The notes under the pieces are model-generated. The model saw nothing but the letters and a program-made list of their open reading frames with translations, had not been told where the DNA came from and did not search any database. Below, in pieces: positions 47,254 through 56,513 of a DNA stretch of 64,000 bases. Source of the DNA: Porphyridium purpureum (Eukaryota > Rhodophyta > Bangiophyceae > Porphyridiales > Porphyridiaceae); assembly GCA_008690995.1 (NCBI GenBank), contig VRMN01000004.1, forward strand, positions 372,001 through 436,000. Direction: 5' to 3'. Made by a program: the position numbers and the translations under genes. The first letter of the stretch is position 1. Each line of letters begins with the position of its first letter.

Positions 47254-49611
47254 TTACTTGAGTCTAATAATCTTGCGCCGCTGCTCCTTGTAATCCAGCT
47301 CTTGGCGACGAATCATGGCGTTCAACGCCCAGCGCACGGCGCTGCGGGAATGCCCGGTCGCCATTAAATCGTCGTTGAGCTTCTTCTCTGAAGCGAGCGA
47401 GCCCAGCGGGAGTAGCTGCTTGACTGCGCGTTCAACGGCCTGTACTTCCGAGTAGAACTCTGGGCGCAGCGATGTTTCCATGACATGGTTCGTTCCAGTG
47501 TGTGCAGAATCCATCGTTGCTGCGCGGAAGAGTCGAATTGCCTCAGTGACGTGCACCTCTGTGGCCGTGCTGCTGAGCGTCATCTTGGCGAGCGACTCGG
47601 AAATGCGCACAATGGCCTCAAGCTGGCGCACCGTGATGGGAATCACGGGCGTCGAGTCTTCCTCACCCTCGACGCGACGGACACTCTGCCGAATGCTCAC
47701 ATAGTTGTTCCGCAGCACTTCAGCCGCTTCCTTGGTTAGACGCGGAGAGCAGCGCGCTCGGCAGTATGCTACGTACCGCTTGAGGGTATCCAAATCAAGG
47801 TACGCTTCGCCATCCTCCTGCAGGCCGCCATTAACCGCTGACTTGTTGCGCGAAACCATATTTCCCGCGCCATTCGCGCTTCTGGCATTGTTCCCACGCA
47901 TGTGCAGGCCCAGTACATGCCGCGCAATTATGGTGTCCTGCGCGTCTGAACGCACGTCTCGCACAATGAAGATCATGTCAAATCGTGACAGGATAGTGCT
48001 CTGGAACTCGATGTTCTCCGAGGCCGACTTGAGGTCGTCGTACCTTCCAAACGCCGGATTGGCCGCCGCCAGCACGGATGTGCGCGAGTTAAGCACGGCG
48101 GTGATGCCGGCTTTGGCAATGGAAATGGTCTGCTGCTCCATGGCCTCATGGATGGCCACACGGTCCGCAACACGCATCTTGTCAAACTCATCGATGCAGA
48201 CAAGACCACCGTCTGCGAGCACCATGGCACCGCCTTCGAGGTGAAACTCGCCGCCAGAGCCAGCGTCGCGCACAAGTGCCGCCGTCAAGCCAGCCGCGCT
48301 TGAGCCTTTTCCAGAGGTGTACACTGAGACGGGCGCTGCTTTCTCGGCAAATTTGAGCATCTGAGACTTGCCGGCGGAAGGATCCCCGAGTAGAAGCACA
48401 TTGATGTCTCCACGAAGTCGCATCCCGTCCGGTAGGTGCTTGGGTGAACCACCGAACAGTTGGCACGCGATAGCTGCCTTGACTCCGTCGTGCCCAAAGA
48501 TCTCTGGCGCGATCGAGGCGCAGAGCTTTTGGTACAGATCAGGCATGCGTGCGATGCGAAGCATCTGCTCCTCCTCCTCAAGGCTAAAAACATTCATATT
48601 GGAGCGGCCTCCATGCTGCGAATCGCCTTCGACGGTCATGCCCACTACCTGCAAGTATGGGTTGCGCACCGCCTCTGCAGCACCGCCCCTGCCCTGTGCA
48701 GCGCGAGACTGGAACACGGAGTATATGGCAACCACAGATACCCGCATACCCGGCGACGCCTGATCCACTAGCGCGCGGTTTACGCTGAGCATGACGGAGC
48801 GTGGCAGCTCGCCCGTCGGTACATTCTCTGGTAGCTCCTGCATCTTGAGGCGTTGTTGATCTACGTACTCGCTTTCGTCCGGCAGCACCACGAACGGATC
48901 AAGCTGGCACTGTGCGCCTCCATCCTGAACACCGCCATCGCACACGCGAGGCAGCTGCACGCCGCCAAATCCGGCCGGTGCCTTGAGCGTCTTGCGCGAG
49001 CGACAGTCCTTGCACTGGATCTTGATCATGCGCGCTCGGCACGATACAGCACTCGCCGAAATAATGATGCCCGAAATGCGCACCAACTTGGAAATGTGCG
49101 GTGACAGCAGGTCGCGGATTTGCATGGGTGTCTCGTCTGAGCGGATGACGAGCTGGATCGAGCCGATTTCGGCCAGCAGCGCATCGAATGCTGCGCGCTC
49201 CAGCGGCTCTGCATCAGTGCGGTGCAATGTCTCGGCGCCGCTGACATTCGCTAGCCGTGCCGCCACCTCGAGAGCGGCCTTCTCGAACACAGGCAAAGCG
49301 TCGTCTGGGCGCTTCCGCAGCGCCACAGCCAAGGGCTCATCAAAGTTCTGGAGGTCGCGGAGATCCACCTCGAGCCGACGTTCGCCGGCGTTCACACTGT
49401 GCTGCAGAGCCTCGCGGTACTTGAAGCGGAAGCGCTCGTTCGTAAACCCAAGGATAAACTGCCGAAAGCGGAACCTTGCCGCCGACGCTGAGAGGCCATC
49501 TGCCAGTGCGAACTGGCCGCTGCGCGCGCCAGAAGATTGCGAGCCGGCACCACTCCGCACGCCCGCCGACTGGTTCGAGTAGTGCACCGTGTCCTGCTCG
49601 AATCCCTCCAT
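47254..49611 (-). CDS. MCM5: DNA replication licensing factor MCM5
   Basis: 785 residues, full length, ATG at 49611. N-terminal domain with DLRDLQNFDEPLA, RISGIIISASAVSCRA and a zinc-binding region (CKDC ... C ... C, about 200-240). The AAA+ core follows: SIAPEIFGHDGVKAAIACQLFGG, Walker A GDPSAGKS, VYTSGKGSSAAGLTA, Walker B CIDEFDK, EAMEQQTISIAKAGI and arginine finger SRFD. The C-terminal winged helix ends with KIIRLK. MCM5-specific features are LPDGMRLRGDINVLLLGD and LQELPENVPTGELPR. It is one of six subunits of the replicative helicase. It converges closely with HISN7 (48 bp between stops). Two E2F sites lie about 270-315 bp before its start. Confidence 0.96.
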   Translation of the reverse strand: MEGFEQDTVHYSNQSAGVRSGAGSQSSGARSGQFALADGLSASAARFRFRQFILGFTNERFRFKYREALQHSVNAGERRLEVDLRDLQNFDEPLAVALRKRPDDALPVFEKAALEVAARLANVSGAETLHRTDAEPLERAAFDALLAEIGSIQLVIRSDETPMQIRDLLSPHISKLVRISGIIISASAVSCRARMIKIQCKDCRSRKTLKAPAGFGGVQLPRVCDGGVQDGGAQCQLDPFVVLPDESEYVDQQRLKMQELPENVPTGELPRSVMLSVNRALVDQASPGMRVSVVAIYSVFQSRAAQGRGGAAEAVRNPYLQVVGMTVEGDSQHGGRSNMNVFSLEEEEQMLRIARMPDLYQKLCASIAPEIFGHDGVKAAIACQLFGGSPKHLPDGMRLRGDINVLLLGDPSAGKSQMLKFAEKAAPVSVYTSGKGSSAAGLTAALVRDAGSGGEFHLEGGAMVLADGGLVCIDEFDKMRVADRVAIHEAMEQQTISIAKAGITAVLNSRTSVLAAANPAFGRYDDLKSASENIEFQSTILSRFDMIFIVRDVRSDAQDTIIARHVLGLHMRGNNARSANGAGNMVSRNKSAVNGGLQEDGEAYLDLDTLKRYVAYCRARCSPRLTKEAAEVLRNNYVSIRQSVRRVEGEEDSTPVIPITVRQLEAIVRISESLAKMTLSSTATEVHVTEAIRLFRAATMDSAHTGTNHVMETSLRPEFYSEVQAVERAVKQLLPLGSLASEKKLNDDLMATGHSRSAVRWALNAMIRRQELDYKEQRRKIIRLK

Positions 49612-49751
49612 GGCGACAACCAGCCAGCACGCACACGATCCAACACGGCGAGAAGATCAAATGACGCCGTGCGTCTGGAGCCCGCCACTCAACCGAACTA
49701 GATACTCACTTGTCGCTCGTGCGTCATTCAGCTTGTGCAGACTACCCTCCG

Positions 49752-49753
49752 CC

Positions 49754-49784
<31 letters not shown>
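49752..49784 (-). repeat. (CT)n tract, (GA)n in the MCM5 sense
   Basis: Nearly pure CT dinucleotide run about 140-175 bp before the MCM5 ATG. Belongs to the purine-leader pattern described in the findings. Confidence 0.85.
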
Positions 49785-49879
49785 TTGTTCTCCTTGCCTC
49801 ATATCTACCACATTCACGCTTGTTGTGCCGTCTTCACTTGCGTCCTGTGGCGCCTCCGAACGAAAAACAACTTTTGCGA

Positions 49880-49924
49880 TTTCGCGCCAAACACCCCCCT
49901 ATGAGTGTGAGATTTCGCGCCAAA
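49880..49924 (-). promoter_or_regulatory. Two palindromic E2F sites upstream of MCM5
   Basis: TTTCGCGCCAAA at 49880-49891 and 49913-49924, 33 bp apart (about three helical turns). In the MCM5 sense they read TTTGGCGCGAAA, the full E2F/DP consensus. Both are preceded by GA on the plus strand. MCM genes are classical E2F targets in plants and animals. The sites lie 270-314 bp from the ATG. Confidence 0.85.
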
Positions 49925-50415
49925 AACATTTTACGGGGTGTACAGCCGGTGAAACCCTGATGCTAACTGGAACGCATGGTTAGATCCAGGGTTTATGAGG
50001 GAATGAGAAGTGCGATGGAGCGTTTGTAAATGTTTGTGTGCTTCAGAGGAGTTATCGCGGCAGGTGCAGGAGCTGGGTGGATCGAAGGGCCTAGTGCTTC
50101 TTTGATCATGCGCTGGATACTGGACGGGTTGCGCATGCGGCATTCGCATAGCGAACGTGCCTGAACCTCTCGCATGGAACGCCACATTGACATTGATGGC
50201 GAAGGGAATGTTCTTGTGATGCGGAGGCGCTCAGGGAGAAAAAGAAAAAAGGACATCGAATTCTGAAAGCTGCCGCGGTGTAGCGGGTGGATAGTGAGAT
50301 GATCTTGTCGGCAGCATGGTTGTGTTGGCGATGTTGATGATGCGCTCAGACTGACAGAAACAGGCTACCGACTTTGCTGGAAGACATCGCAACAACGCGA
50401 TTCGTCTTGCCCAGA

Positions 50416-50754
50416 ATGCTGGCACGCGGTCAACTCTGTTGTTTGGTCACGACGCCCGGGGGGCAAGTGGCCGTACTGGAGCTGAAACGTGGAGCAAAAG
50501 CCTTCATCGTTGAAATTGAGACCCGCGCGGGAACTCAACTTTCAGGAGATCGAATTGTACTCGCCGCATCCATGAACAAGTCATCGTCCCGCCACCTGGT
50601 GGCTCGACGGAAAGACTTTGTCCCTCGTGCCGTGCGACCGGTCGATGCGCCGATCCTCCGGCCCAACATGCTGTGCGACATCCCGGACCGGCTTTGTCGA
50701 GTGACGCGAAAAAAAGCCAAAGCGGTTCGGATCACGAGTGATTTCGACAGCTGA
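50416..50754 (+). CDS. Doubtful small open frame
   Basis: 112 residues from an ATG, basic, with one beta-like run (GGQVAVLELKRGAKAFIVEIE) and a basic tail. No domain recognised. The antisense strand is also open across much of it. It could be a fast-evolving small protein or chance. Confidence 0.22.
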   Translation: MLARGQLCCLVTTPGGQVAVLELKRGAKAFIVEIETRAGTQLSGDRIVLAASMNKSSSRHLVARRKDFVPRAVRPVDAPILRPNMLCDIPDRLCRVTRKKAKAVRITSDFDS

Positions 50755-51371
50755 ACACGTTTTCCATCGGAATGGCGGGGGGGCATGATCTCGTCCAATA
50801 TTCCCCAAAGTAGAAAATGTGGTAGGGGAAGGGGGGAACGCGAGGAACTCTCCGCGCTCCCAAAGTGTCCGGTAGGCAGACGCGGAGCAGGGTGTATCGA
50901 CGTCAACATTTACTAAAGCACACACAAGCACCAGCGCAAGCTGACTGGTCACGCCCGCGTTCGTCCCTGTGGTGCTACTGCATTCATTTGGGATTCAGCA
51001 CATCCATCATCCGGGTCGAATTCAAAAAAAGAAAGGAAAAGAAAGCCTCGCTCGCTCGAAGCGTTCGAATCTGAGCGCGTTGCGTAAGGCGGTGGAGGGA
51101 GGATGTGGGAGGGAGGGGGAAGCTACATTTCTACCGCGCTTTGCGGTTGGGTTCAATGAAATGGTCATCATCGGCGCGCTTTTGATGTTGGGATCCGCAA
51201 CGCATGCCTTGACACCACAATCATCGGTGAACGTGCGAGTGCGCCGTTCGGTTGAAGCGGAGGGTATATAGATGTCTCCCCGGGTATTTTGTCTAACGAG
51301 CAGGAAGAGGCGTGGGAAAAGTGATCGCGTGACAGAATTCCAGGCAAGTGAAACGCGAGCTAAAGTGAAAG

Positions 51372-51923
51372 ATGTCAAACTCGGCTGGCAAGACAAATGA
51401 GATAGCCCGAAACTCGACAGCGATGACAAGCCGTATGTCTTCGGCCGACACGCCGTTATGTACAAGATCAAGCGATTCGGCTGTTACGGCTCGGTCGGAA
51501 GGGAGACGCGCACCGGGCGGAGGAGCGTCGCGCTCCAGTCTTGAAGATTCGCCCGTGGACGTATCCTTCTACTCGCGGCGCAACCAGCTCACGGACGAGC
51601 ACGAGGACCCATTTAATTTCGATCTTGACCTGGACCTGGACGTTGCTGAAGCGCCGCGCTCCCCGGAAGAGCTCTCATTACACAACCGCAAGTCGCTGTC
51701 CTCTGGCAGCATACGCATGCGGCTGCGCGCGAGCTCGTTGACACTAAGCGCCGACTCTCGGGGGCTAACGCGCGGAGGCAGCACGCGCCGATCGTCGGCG
51801 GCCAGCATGGAACTGCACTTCAAGTGCCTGGACTCGATGAACCAGCTCACCGCGGTGCAATTCTCACCGCGCTTTGTGCCCACCCTCGAGCCCATTCCAG
51901 AAGCCGATGAAGATACCGACTAG
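51372..51923 (+). CDS. Small unknown protein A, member of a local EIxFxVLD motif family
   Basis: 183 residues from the ATG at 51372, with a TATATA about 105 bp upstream. Residues 1-145 are serine-rich and disordered (many S-R, S-P and R-S steps, one FNFDLDLDLDVAEAP patch). The last 38 residues read MELHFKCLDSMNQL ... FSPRFVPTLEPIPEADED and align with the motif of two other small genes here (60504-60821 and 62030-62275). No membrane segment. Function unknown; the disordered serine-rich body plus a short conserved end suggests a regulatory or adaptor protein. Confidence 0.65.
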   Translation: MSNSAGKTNEIARNSTAMTSRMSSADTPLCTRSSDSAVTARSEGRRAPGGGASRSSLEDSPVDVSFYSRRNQLTDEHEDPFNFDLDLDLDVAEAPRSPEELSLHNRKSLSSGSIRMRLRASSLTLSADSRGLTRGGSTRRSSAASMELHFKCLDSMNQLTAVQFSPRFVPTLEPIPEADEDTD

Positions 51924-52287
51924 CCAGAAGTACAGCGGCTGCTGGTAGGAATAGGGCATTCTCACCACACGCCATCGAAAGACTGATAAAACTCTCGCTT
52001 GTGCTCATTTCCTCCTCCTTGTGGTCATCCGAGGAGGTACAGTGTATTATAATAAAACGAGCGTGTTTTATGATTTTCGCTGCGCTTCCAAAGCGTCACC
52101 GTCCGTGTGAGGAAATCATAAAACGGACGTGTTTTGATATAGATTCGCGTGAAAGCTCTAGAAAAGAGAAAAGGCATGGCGGCTTGACCGAACCGGAGGT
52201 GGAGCCTGCGGCGGGTGTGGCACGAGGCGGATAGAGGGAGAAGGAGAGAAAGGGAGGACGAGAAGATGAAAAAGGTGGTGTCGATGG
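51924..52287. other. Intergenic, 364 bp, carrier upstream region
   Basis: GTACAGT at 52037, two ATAAAACG(A/G)(G/A)CGTGTTTTAT-like direct words (about 52053-52070 and 52109-52136) and a purine tract at 52229-52275. No gene seen. Confidence 0.5.
52037..52043 (-). promoter_or_regulatory. GTACAGT motif before the mitochondrial carrier
   Basis: Exact copy in the context gagGTACAGTgta, 245 bp upstream of the ATG at 52288, followed by AT-rich TATTATAATAAAA (possible TATA region, about 52045). Confidence 0.5.
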
Positions 52288-53592
52288 ATGTACGTAGGGA
52301 TTGAGGCAGTCACGATGGATGCCGAACAAGTGGGTTGCGATTCCGCGCCTGCGCAGGGAATGCGATGGGATGTGGAGATTCTCGCGGGCGCCCTGTCGGG
52401 GGCCGTGGGCATTTGCCTCACGCATCCGCTGGACACCTTGCGCGTGCGCATGCAGACCTTCGCGGGACAGAGTGCGCACGCGGATGGCGCGAGCAAGAAT
52501 CTGTTGGCGGAGAATGCATGGAAATCGTGCCAAACACACAGCTTGGGCCTGGCATCGCCGAGGCCGCAGGCGTGCGCAGGTCATGCAACCGGCAGCGGAA
52601 GCACCACCAGCAGCAGCAGCAATTGGGAGATGTACCGGTCGGGATCGGCCAACGGAAGTAATAATGCTGCCGGACATCGGGGCGTAGCAGGCCCAAAGTG
52701 TATACCCGGCGCACAATCAATGTGCATATCCAATGCGCTCAAGCAGTGGAAGGAAGGCGGGTCAATGCACAGCTCGGCGCGGTCGCAAAGGGCTGCTGCA
52801 CTGTCGAGGCCCGTACTGTATCAGGTCAGCTCTGCACAGCCGTCGATTCCAAGGCTTGCGCTTGAGCGTCCGGTACAGAACCCGTATGGATCCGTGATCG
52901 GAGGATTGAGGACGATGCTACAGACCGAGGGCGTGCGTGGTGCATATCGCGGCATTGCGGCTCCGCTCGCGTTCGCGCCGTTGCTGACAATATTTCAGTT
53001 TGCAAGCTATCAAGCTGCGAATGTAGGCTTGAACAGCAGCTTCATGCAGCGCCTCACCACGGTTCAGGTGTCTGAAACAAACAAGGCTTTGGCAGCGGGT
53101 TGCTTTTCTGGATTTGTTCAGTGCTTTGTAAGCACGCCGAGCGAGCTGCTCAAGATCCGTGTCCAGGCCCTTGAAAGGTCTGGAGGAGAATCATCTTTCG
53201 GAGTGTGGAAATGCCTGGTGCAAACGCTGCAAACAGATGGTTTCCGCGGGCTGTTTCGTGGATTCGGTATCAACGCCGCAAGACGGGTACCCGCATTCGG
53301 TATTTACTTCTTTTCCTACGAAGAATTGAAGACGCACAGCGTGCCAACGTTTGTGTCAGGCGGTATGGCTGGGTGCGCTGGGTGGATTGCGACGTATCCA
53401 TTGGACGTGCTCAAGAGCCGAATGCAGTCGTGTCCGGCGCGCAGTACCGTGTGGGAAGTCGTCAGATCTGGGCTTCGCTCCGAAGGCCCGCGCTTTATGT
53501 ATCGAGGTCTCTCTGCCACGTTGATTCGAAGCTTCCCGTTCCACGGCACCATGTTCTGTGTTTATGAGCTCATCAAGAAGGCCGCACTGTAG
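52288..53592 (+). CDS. Mitochondrial carrier (SLC25), ornithine/carnitine-like, with long insert
   Basis: 434 residues; a second ATG nine codons later is equally possible. Three SLC25 repeats are visible through their signature motifs: HPLDTLRVRMQ (about 46-56), TPSELLKIRVQ (about 285-295) and YPLDVLKSRMQ (about 375-385), each with the following EGxRGxYRG-type loop. The second signature with Pro-x-Glu is typical of the SLC25A15/20/29/45/48 branch. These carry basic amino acids or acylcarnitines across the mitochondrial inner membrane. Between the first signature and its partner loop (NPYGSVIGGLRTMLQ, about 198) lie roughly 135 extra residues, S/N/G-rich and without low-pI bias, placing a large loop on the matrix side. 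Usual carriers are about 300 residues. Substrate is inferred only. Confidence 0.87.
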   Translation: MYVGIEAVTMDAEQVGCDSAPAQGMRWDVEILAGALSGAVGICLTHPLDTLRVRMQTFAGQSAHADGASKNLLAENAWKSCQTHSLGLASPRPQACAGHATGSGSTTSSSSNWEMYRSGSANGSNNAAGHRGVAGPKCIPGAQSMCISNALKQWKEGGSMHSSARSQRAAALSRPVLYQVSSAQPSIPRLALERPVQNPYGSVIGGLRTMLQTEGVRGAYRGIAAPLAFAPLLTIFQFASYQAANVGLNSSFMQRLTTVQVSETNKALAAGCFSGFVQCFVSTPSELLKIRVQALERSGGESSFGVWKCLVQTLQTDGFRGLFRGFGINAARRVPAFGIYFFSYEELKTHSVPTFVSGGMAGCAGWIATYPLDVLKSRMQSCPARSTVWEVVRSGLRSEGPRFMYRGLSATLIRSFPFHGTMFCVYELIKKAAL

Positions 53593-53918
53593 ATACCTGC
53601 CAACATTCATGCCTTTCCCTTTATATGTATGTGTAACAGTATGTCGTCCAGCGTGAGAAGTCTTCCTTGATGTCGCTCTCATATGTAAAACAACGCTTAG
53701 TCCTCTCCAGCCTTGTCGCTCCGCATTCCGCCTGGAAAGGATCCCTCACCTCGCGCGCATGAGAGACACGTTGCGGTCCTGCGCTGACTCAGCAGACGCT
53801 GTGACGCTCTTTTCAAGCCAAGGAGCCACGCGCCTTGGCTATGGTTTCTCACTCCAATAGCAAGCGGACGCATATTACCGATCCAAATTAAACGCACATC
53901 GAGATGGGTCGCCAAAGT
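53593..53918. other. Intergenic, 326 bp, convergent 3' ends
   Basis: Between the carrier stop and the phosphotransacetylase stop. 'tatatgtatgtgtaa' near 53622 may be part of 3'-end signals. No gene seen. Confidence 0.45.
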
Positions 53919-56513
53919 TTACTGACTCGCAGCCATGCACGCCGTGATGGCAACAGTATTCACAATATCTGCCACAGTGGCGCCACGAGAAAGATCGTTG
54001 ATCGGCTTGTTGAGTCCCTGAAGCACGGGGCCGATGGCAAGCGCGCCCGTGGACTGCTGGACGGCCTTGTATGTATTGTTGCCTGTGTTCAGATCCGGAA
54101 ATATGAACACATTCGCCTTGCCAGCAACGGGGTCGTCAAAATGCTTGCGGTGCGCCACGTCGGGGTCCACCGCGGCGTCGTACTGGATGGGTCCGGTCAC
54201 CAGCAGATCAGGCGCGCGCTCTTTGACCAGCCGCGTTGCCTCAGCGACTTTGTCGTGAGAGTCGCTGGTACCAGTCGAGTACGAAAGCATCGCTACGCGC
54301 GGCTCAATACCAAATGCTCGCGTCGTCTCCGCAGACGTCACCGCAATCTGGGCAAGCTGGTCGGCCGTGGGGTTTTCATTGATCGCGCAGTCTCCGTACA
54401 CCAAAATTTTCTTGGGCAAAGCCATAAAGAACACCGAAGAGACAATGCTGATTCCAGGCTTGGTCTTCACGATCCACAGCGCGGGCCGAACGGTGGAGGC
54501 CGTTGTATGAATGGAGCCAGACACCATGCCGTCCGCCTCGTCCAATTCCACCATCAAAGTCCCAAACATGTTCACATCCTCGCGCACGAGCTCTCGCGCA
54601 GTGTCTAGCGTCATGCCTTTCTTCTTGCGCTTTTCATACAGAACCTGTGCGTAGCGCTCCAAACGCTCCGACTCGGCCGGATCTGCAGGATCTATGATCG
54701 TGCATCCCAAGAATACGTCTGCGCTTAGATTATGGTCGTGCGCAATCTGCAACACTTGCTTTCTGTCACCCAGTAAAATCAAGCGTGCCGTTTGATGTTG
54801 AAGCAACTGACCGGCGGCCTGCACGACACGTGGCTCCGTGCCTTCTGGCAACACAATGCGGCGCTGTGCGCTTTTGGCACGCTCCATGAACAAATGCTGG
54901 AAACGCTTCGGAGACAATTCCTGCTTGTCTGCACCTTCATGCGTACTGCTGGAAGGTCGCACTGTAGCAAAACTGCCTTGCCTGCTATCACCAGCCATGC
55001 CACGAAGACTTCGATAAAGGACCTCCTCCACCGCTTTGTCGCTCACAAACTCATCGAACAAGGTCTTTGCGCGCTCCACATTTCGAACGCTATGTGCCGT
55101 CATACTCGGAGACACACGTTGATCGAGCGCATTCACAGTGTCAAAAGTGTCCAGCTCTACGCCAATCACCGGCAGGAGCGGGTGCAGACGAACAAAGCGC
55201 TCATTCCGAACAAGCCCTTGAATGTGAGCGTTGATCGACCGTTGCTTATCGTAGCCCGTGATCACAATGCCGGCCAGTAGACCCTGGTAGTATACACTGC
55301 GGTCAGCAAGCAGCGTACCCAGCACAATATCCACACGATCAGCCGCAGTGACCGGCAGCAAGCGTGGCGAAAAATCCGCTAGTTCTCTCACCGTCACGAC
55401 CCCGTCGCCATCCATGTCAAGCCTCGAGATGATGCGCTCGACGAGTGGCGCGTCTGAGATGCCAACGCGCTTCAAAACCTTGTAAATTGTATCTGTATCA
55501 ATCACCGCAAGCATATCATAACCCAATGACGCGCGCACTTCATGCATGAGCTCGGCGCGCTTCTCAGACATGTCGCGGTACGCTCCGAGATCTGAGTTGT
55601 TCAGCCATGAATCGAGATTCGTGCCCACCACGCGCACATCCTCTTGGTATATTTTACGCTGCAAAAACTCCTCACCACAAAGCACGTGCCCATCAAGCTG
55701 CTGTACCAAATCCATAAGTCGCACAGTTTCCATTTCCCGGTCGTACGGAATGACGCCCATCAACTTGGTCGAAGTGCCGAGCAAGTTGCTGTATATTCGC
55801 GCGGTCAGCTCACGCAGCGCCTGGCGGCCCCTGGCTACGCCCTTGATGATCAGGCCTGCTGGGACGCAATCAAAGCTTCGGAATTGCGCGAGGCACTCAG
55901 CGCACCAAGTGGCGGCGTCGCGTGGACTGAGCGCATTGGAATAGGCGTGTGACGACGAGTTTTGTGAAACGGCCAAGGCATCCATCACCAAAACCATGCG
56001 AGCACTCAGTGCGTTCGCAACCATCGCCGACAGCTCGTGATTCGTGAACTCTGTTGGCAGCAGCGCGCCAAAGCCCTCGATCAGAATGGCGTCTAGTCCG
56101 GGTTGTTTCTGCACAAAACTGCGATACTTTTCGACGACGCGATCGACCAACACATCGACCTGTCCGTTACCCACCAGCTCTCTAGCGTCGCGCTCATCCA
56201 CACCGTCACCGACCTGAGCGCCAAAAATCTCAGCCACCAGCTCTGCGCGCGTATCAGGCGCCAGTGTTGAGACCACTGGGACGACTGGCCGGAAGTACCC
56301 GAGCTTTGTCCAGCTCCTTGCCTGGAGCAAGTTCATCAGCCCAACCACGACAGGCGCGACATTCGCGCTGCGGTTCGCCGGCTGGACGTACACCTGCGCG
56401 GACGCCCAACCCCTGCTGAAACCCACGCGCACAACTCGTTCACCTTGCCGACCATTCCACAAACTTGACGCATTCGCCATGCGCACACAGCGCATCATCG
56501 TGCCCACGTTCAT
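53919..56513 (-). CDS. pta: Phosphate acetyltransferase (phosphotransacetylase) with EF-hand insertion
   Basis: 864 residues from the ATG at 56513 (frame extends upstream only to GTG). The N-terminus (to about residue 40) is basic and could target an organelle. Next comes a BioD-like/AAA_26 domain (about 40-285; ILIEGFGALLPT, GVIPYDREM), then a DRTGG-type domain (about 290-465; VRVVGTN..., LLPVTAADRVDIVLG, AGIVITG). The catalytic PTA_PTB domain is about 530-864 (RIVLPEGTEPRV, MVSGSIHTTASTVRPAL, KPGISIVSSVFFM, ATRLVKERAPDLLVTGPIQYDAA, FPDLNTGNNTYKAVQQ). It interconverts acetyl-CoA and acetyl phosphate. Inside the DRTGG region sits an insert with a canonical EF-hand loop DMDGDGVVTVRE (about 366-377) and a degenerate partner just before it. 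Calcium control is inferred. Confidence 0.92.
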   Translation of the reverse strand: MNVGTMMRCVRMANASSLWNGRQGERVVRVGFSRGWASAQVYVQPANRSANVAPVVVGLMNLLQARSWTKLGYFRPVVPVVSTLAPDTRAELVAEIFGAQVGDGVDERDARELVGNGQVDVLVDRVVEKYRSFVQKQPGLDAILIEGFGALLPTEFTNHELSAMVANALSARMVLVMDALAVSQNSSSHAYSNALSPRDAATWCAECLAQFRSFDCVPAGLIIKGVARGRQALRELTARIYSNLLGTSTKLMGVIPYDREMETVRLMDLVQQLDGHVLCGEEFLQRKIYQEDVRVVGTNLDSWLNNSDLGAYRDMSEKRAELMHEVRASLGYDMLAVIDTDTIYKVLKRVGISDAPLVERIISRLDMDGDGVVTVRELADFSPRLLPVTAADRVDIVLGTLLADRSVYYQGLLAGIVITGYDKQRSINAHIQGLVRNERFVRLHPLLPVIGVELDTFDTVNALDQRVSPSMTAHSVRNVERAKTLFDEFVSDKAVEEVLYRSLRGMAGDSRQGSFATVRPSSSTHEGADKQELSPKRFQHLFMERAKSAQRRIVLPEGTEPRVVQAAGQLLQHQTARLILLGDRKQVLQIAHDHNLSADVFLGCTIIDPADPAESERLERYAQVLYEKRKKKGMTLDTARELVREDVNMFGTLMVELDEADGMVSGSIHTTASTVRPALWIVKTKPGISIVSSVFFMALPKKILVYGDCAINENPTADQLAQIAVTSAETTRAFGIEPRVAMLSYSTGTSDSHDKVAEATRLVKERAPDLLVTGPIQYDAAVDPDVAHRKHFDDPVAGKANVFIFPDLNTGNNTYKAVQQSTGALAIGPVLQGLNKPINDLSRGATVADIVNTVAITACMAASQ

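Larger units (their letters stand above)
49612..51371. other. Upstream region of MCM5 and gene-poor stretch, 1.76 kb
   Basis: Holds the MCM5 pyrimidine tract (49752-49784), two E2F sites, one doubtful small frame (50416-50754), and a TATATA at about 51266 that precedes the small gene at 51372 by about 105 bp. No RNA gene recognised. Confidence 0.5.
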
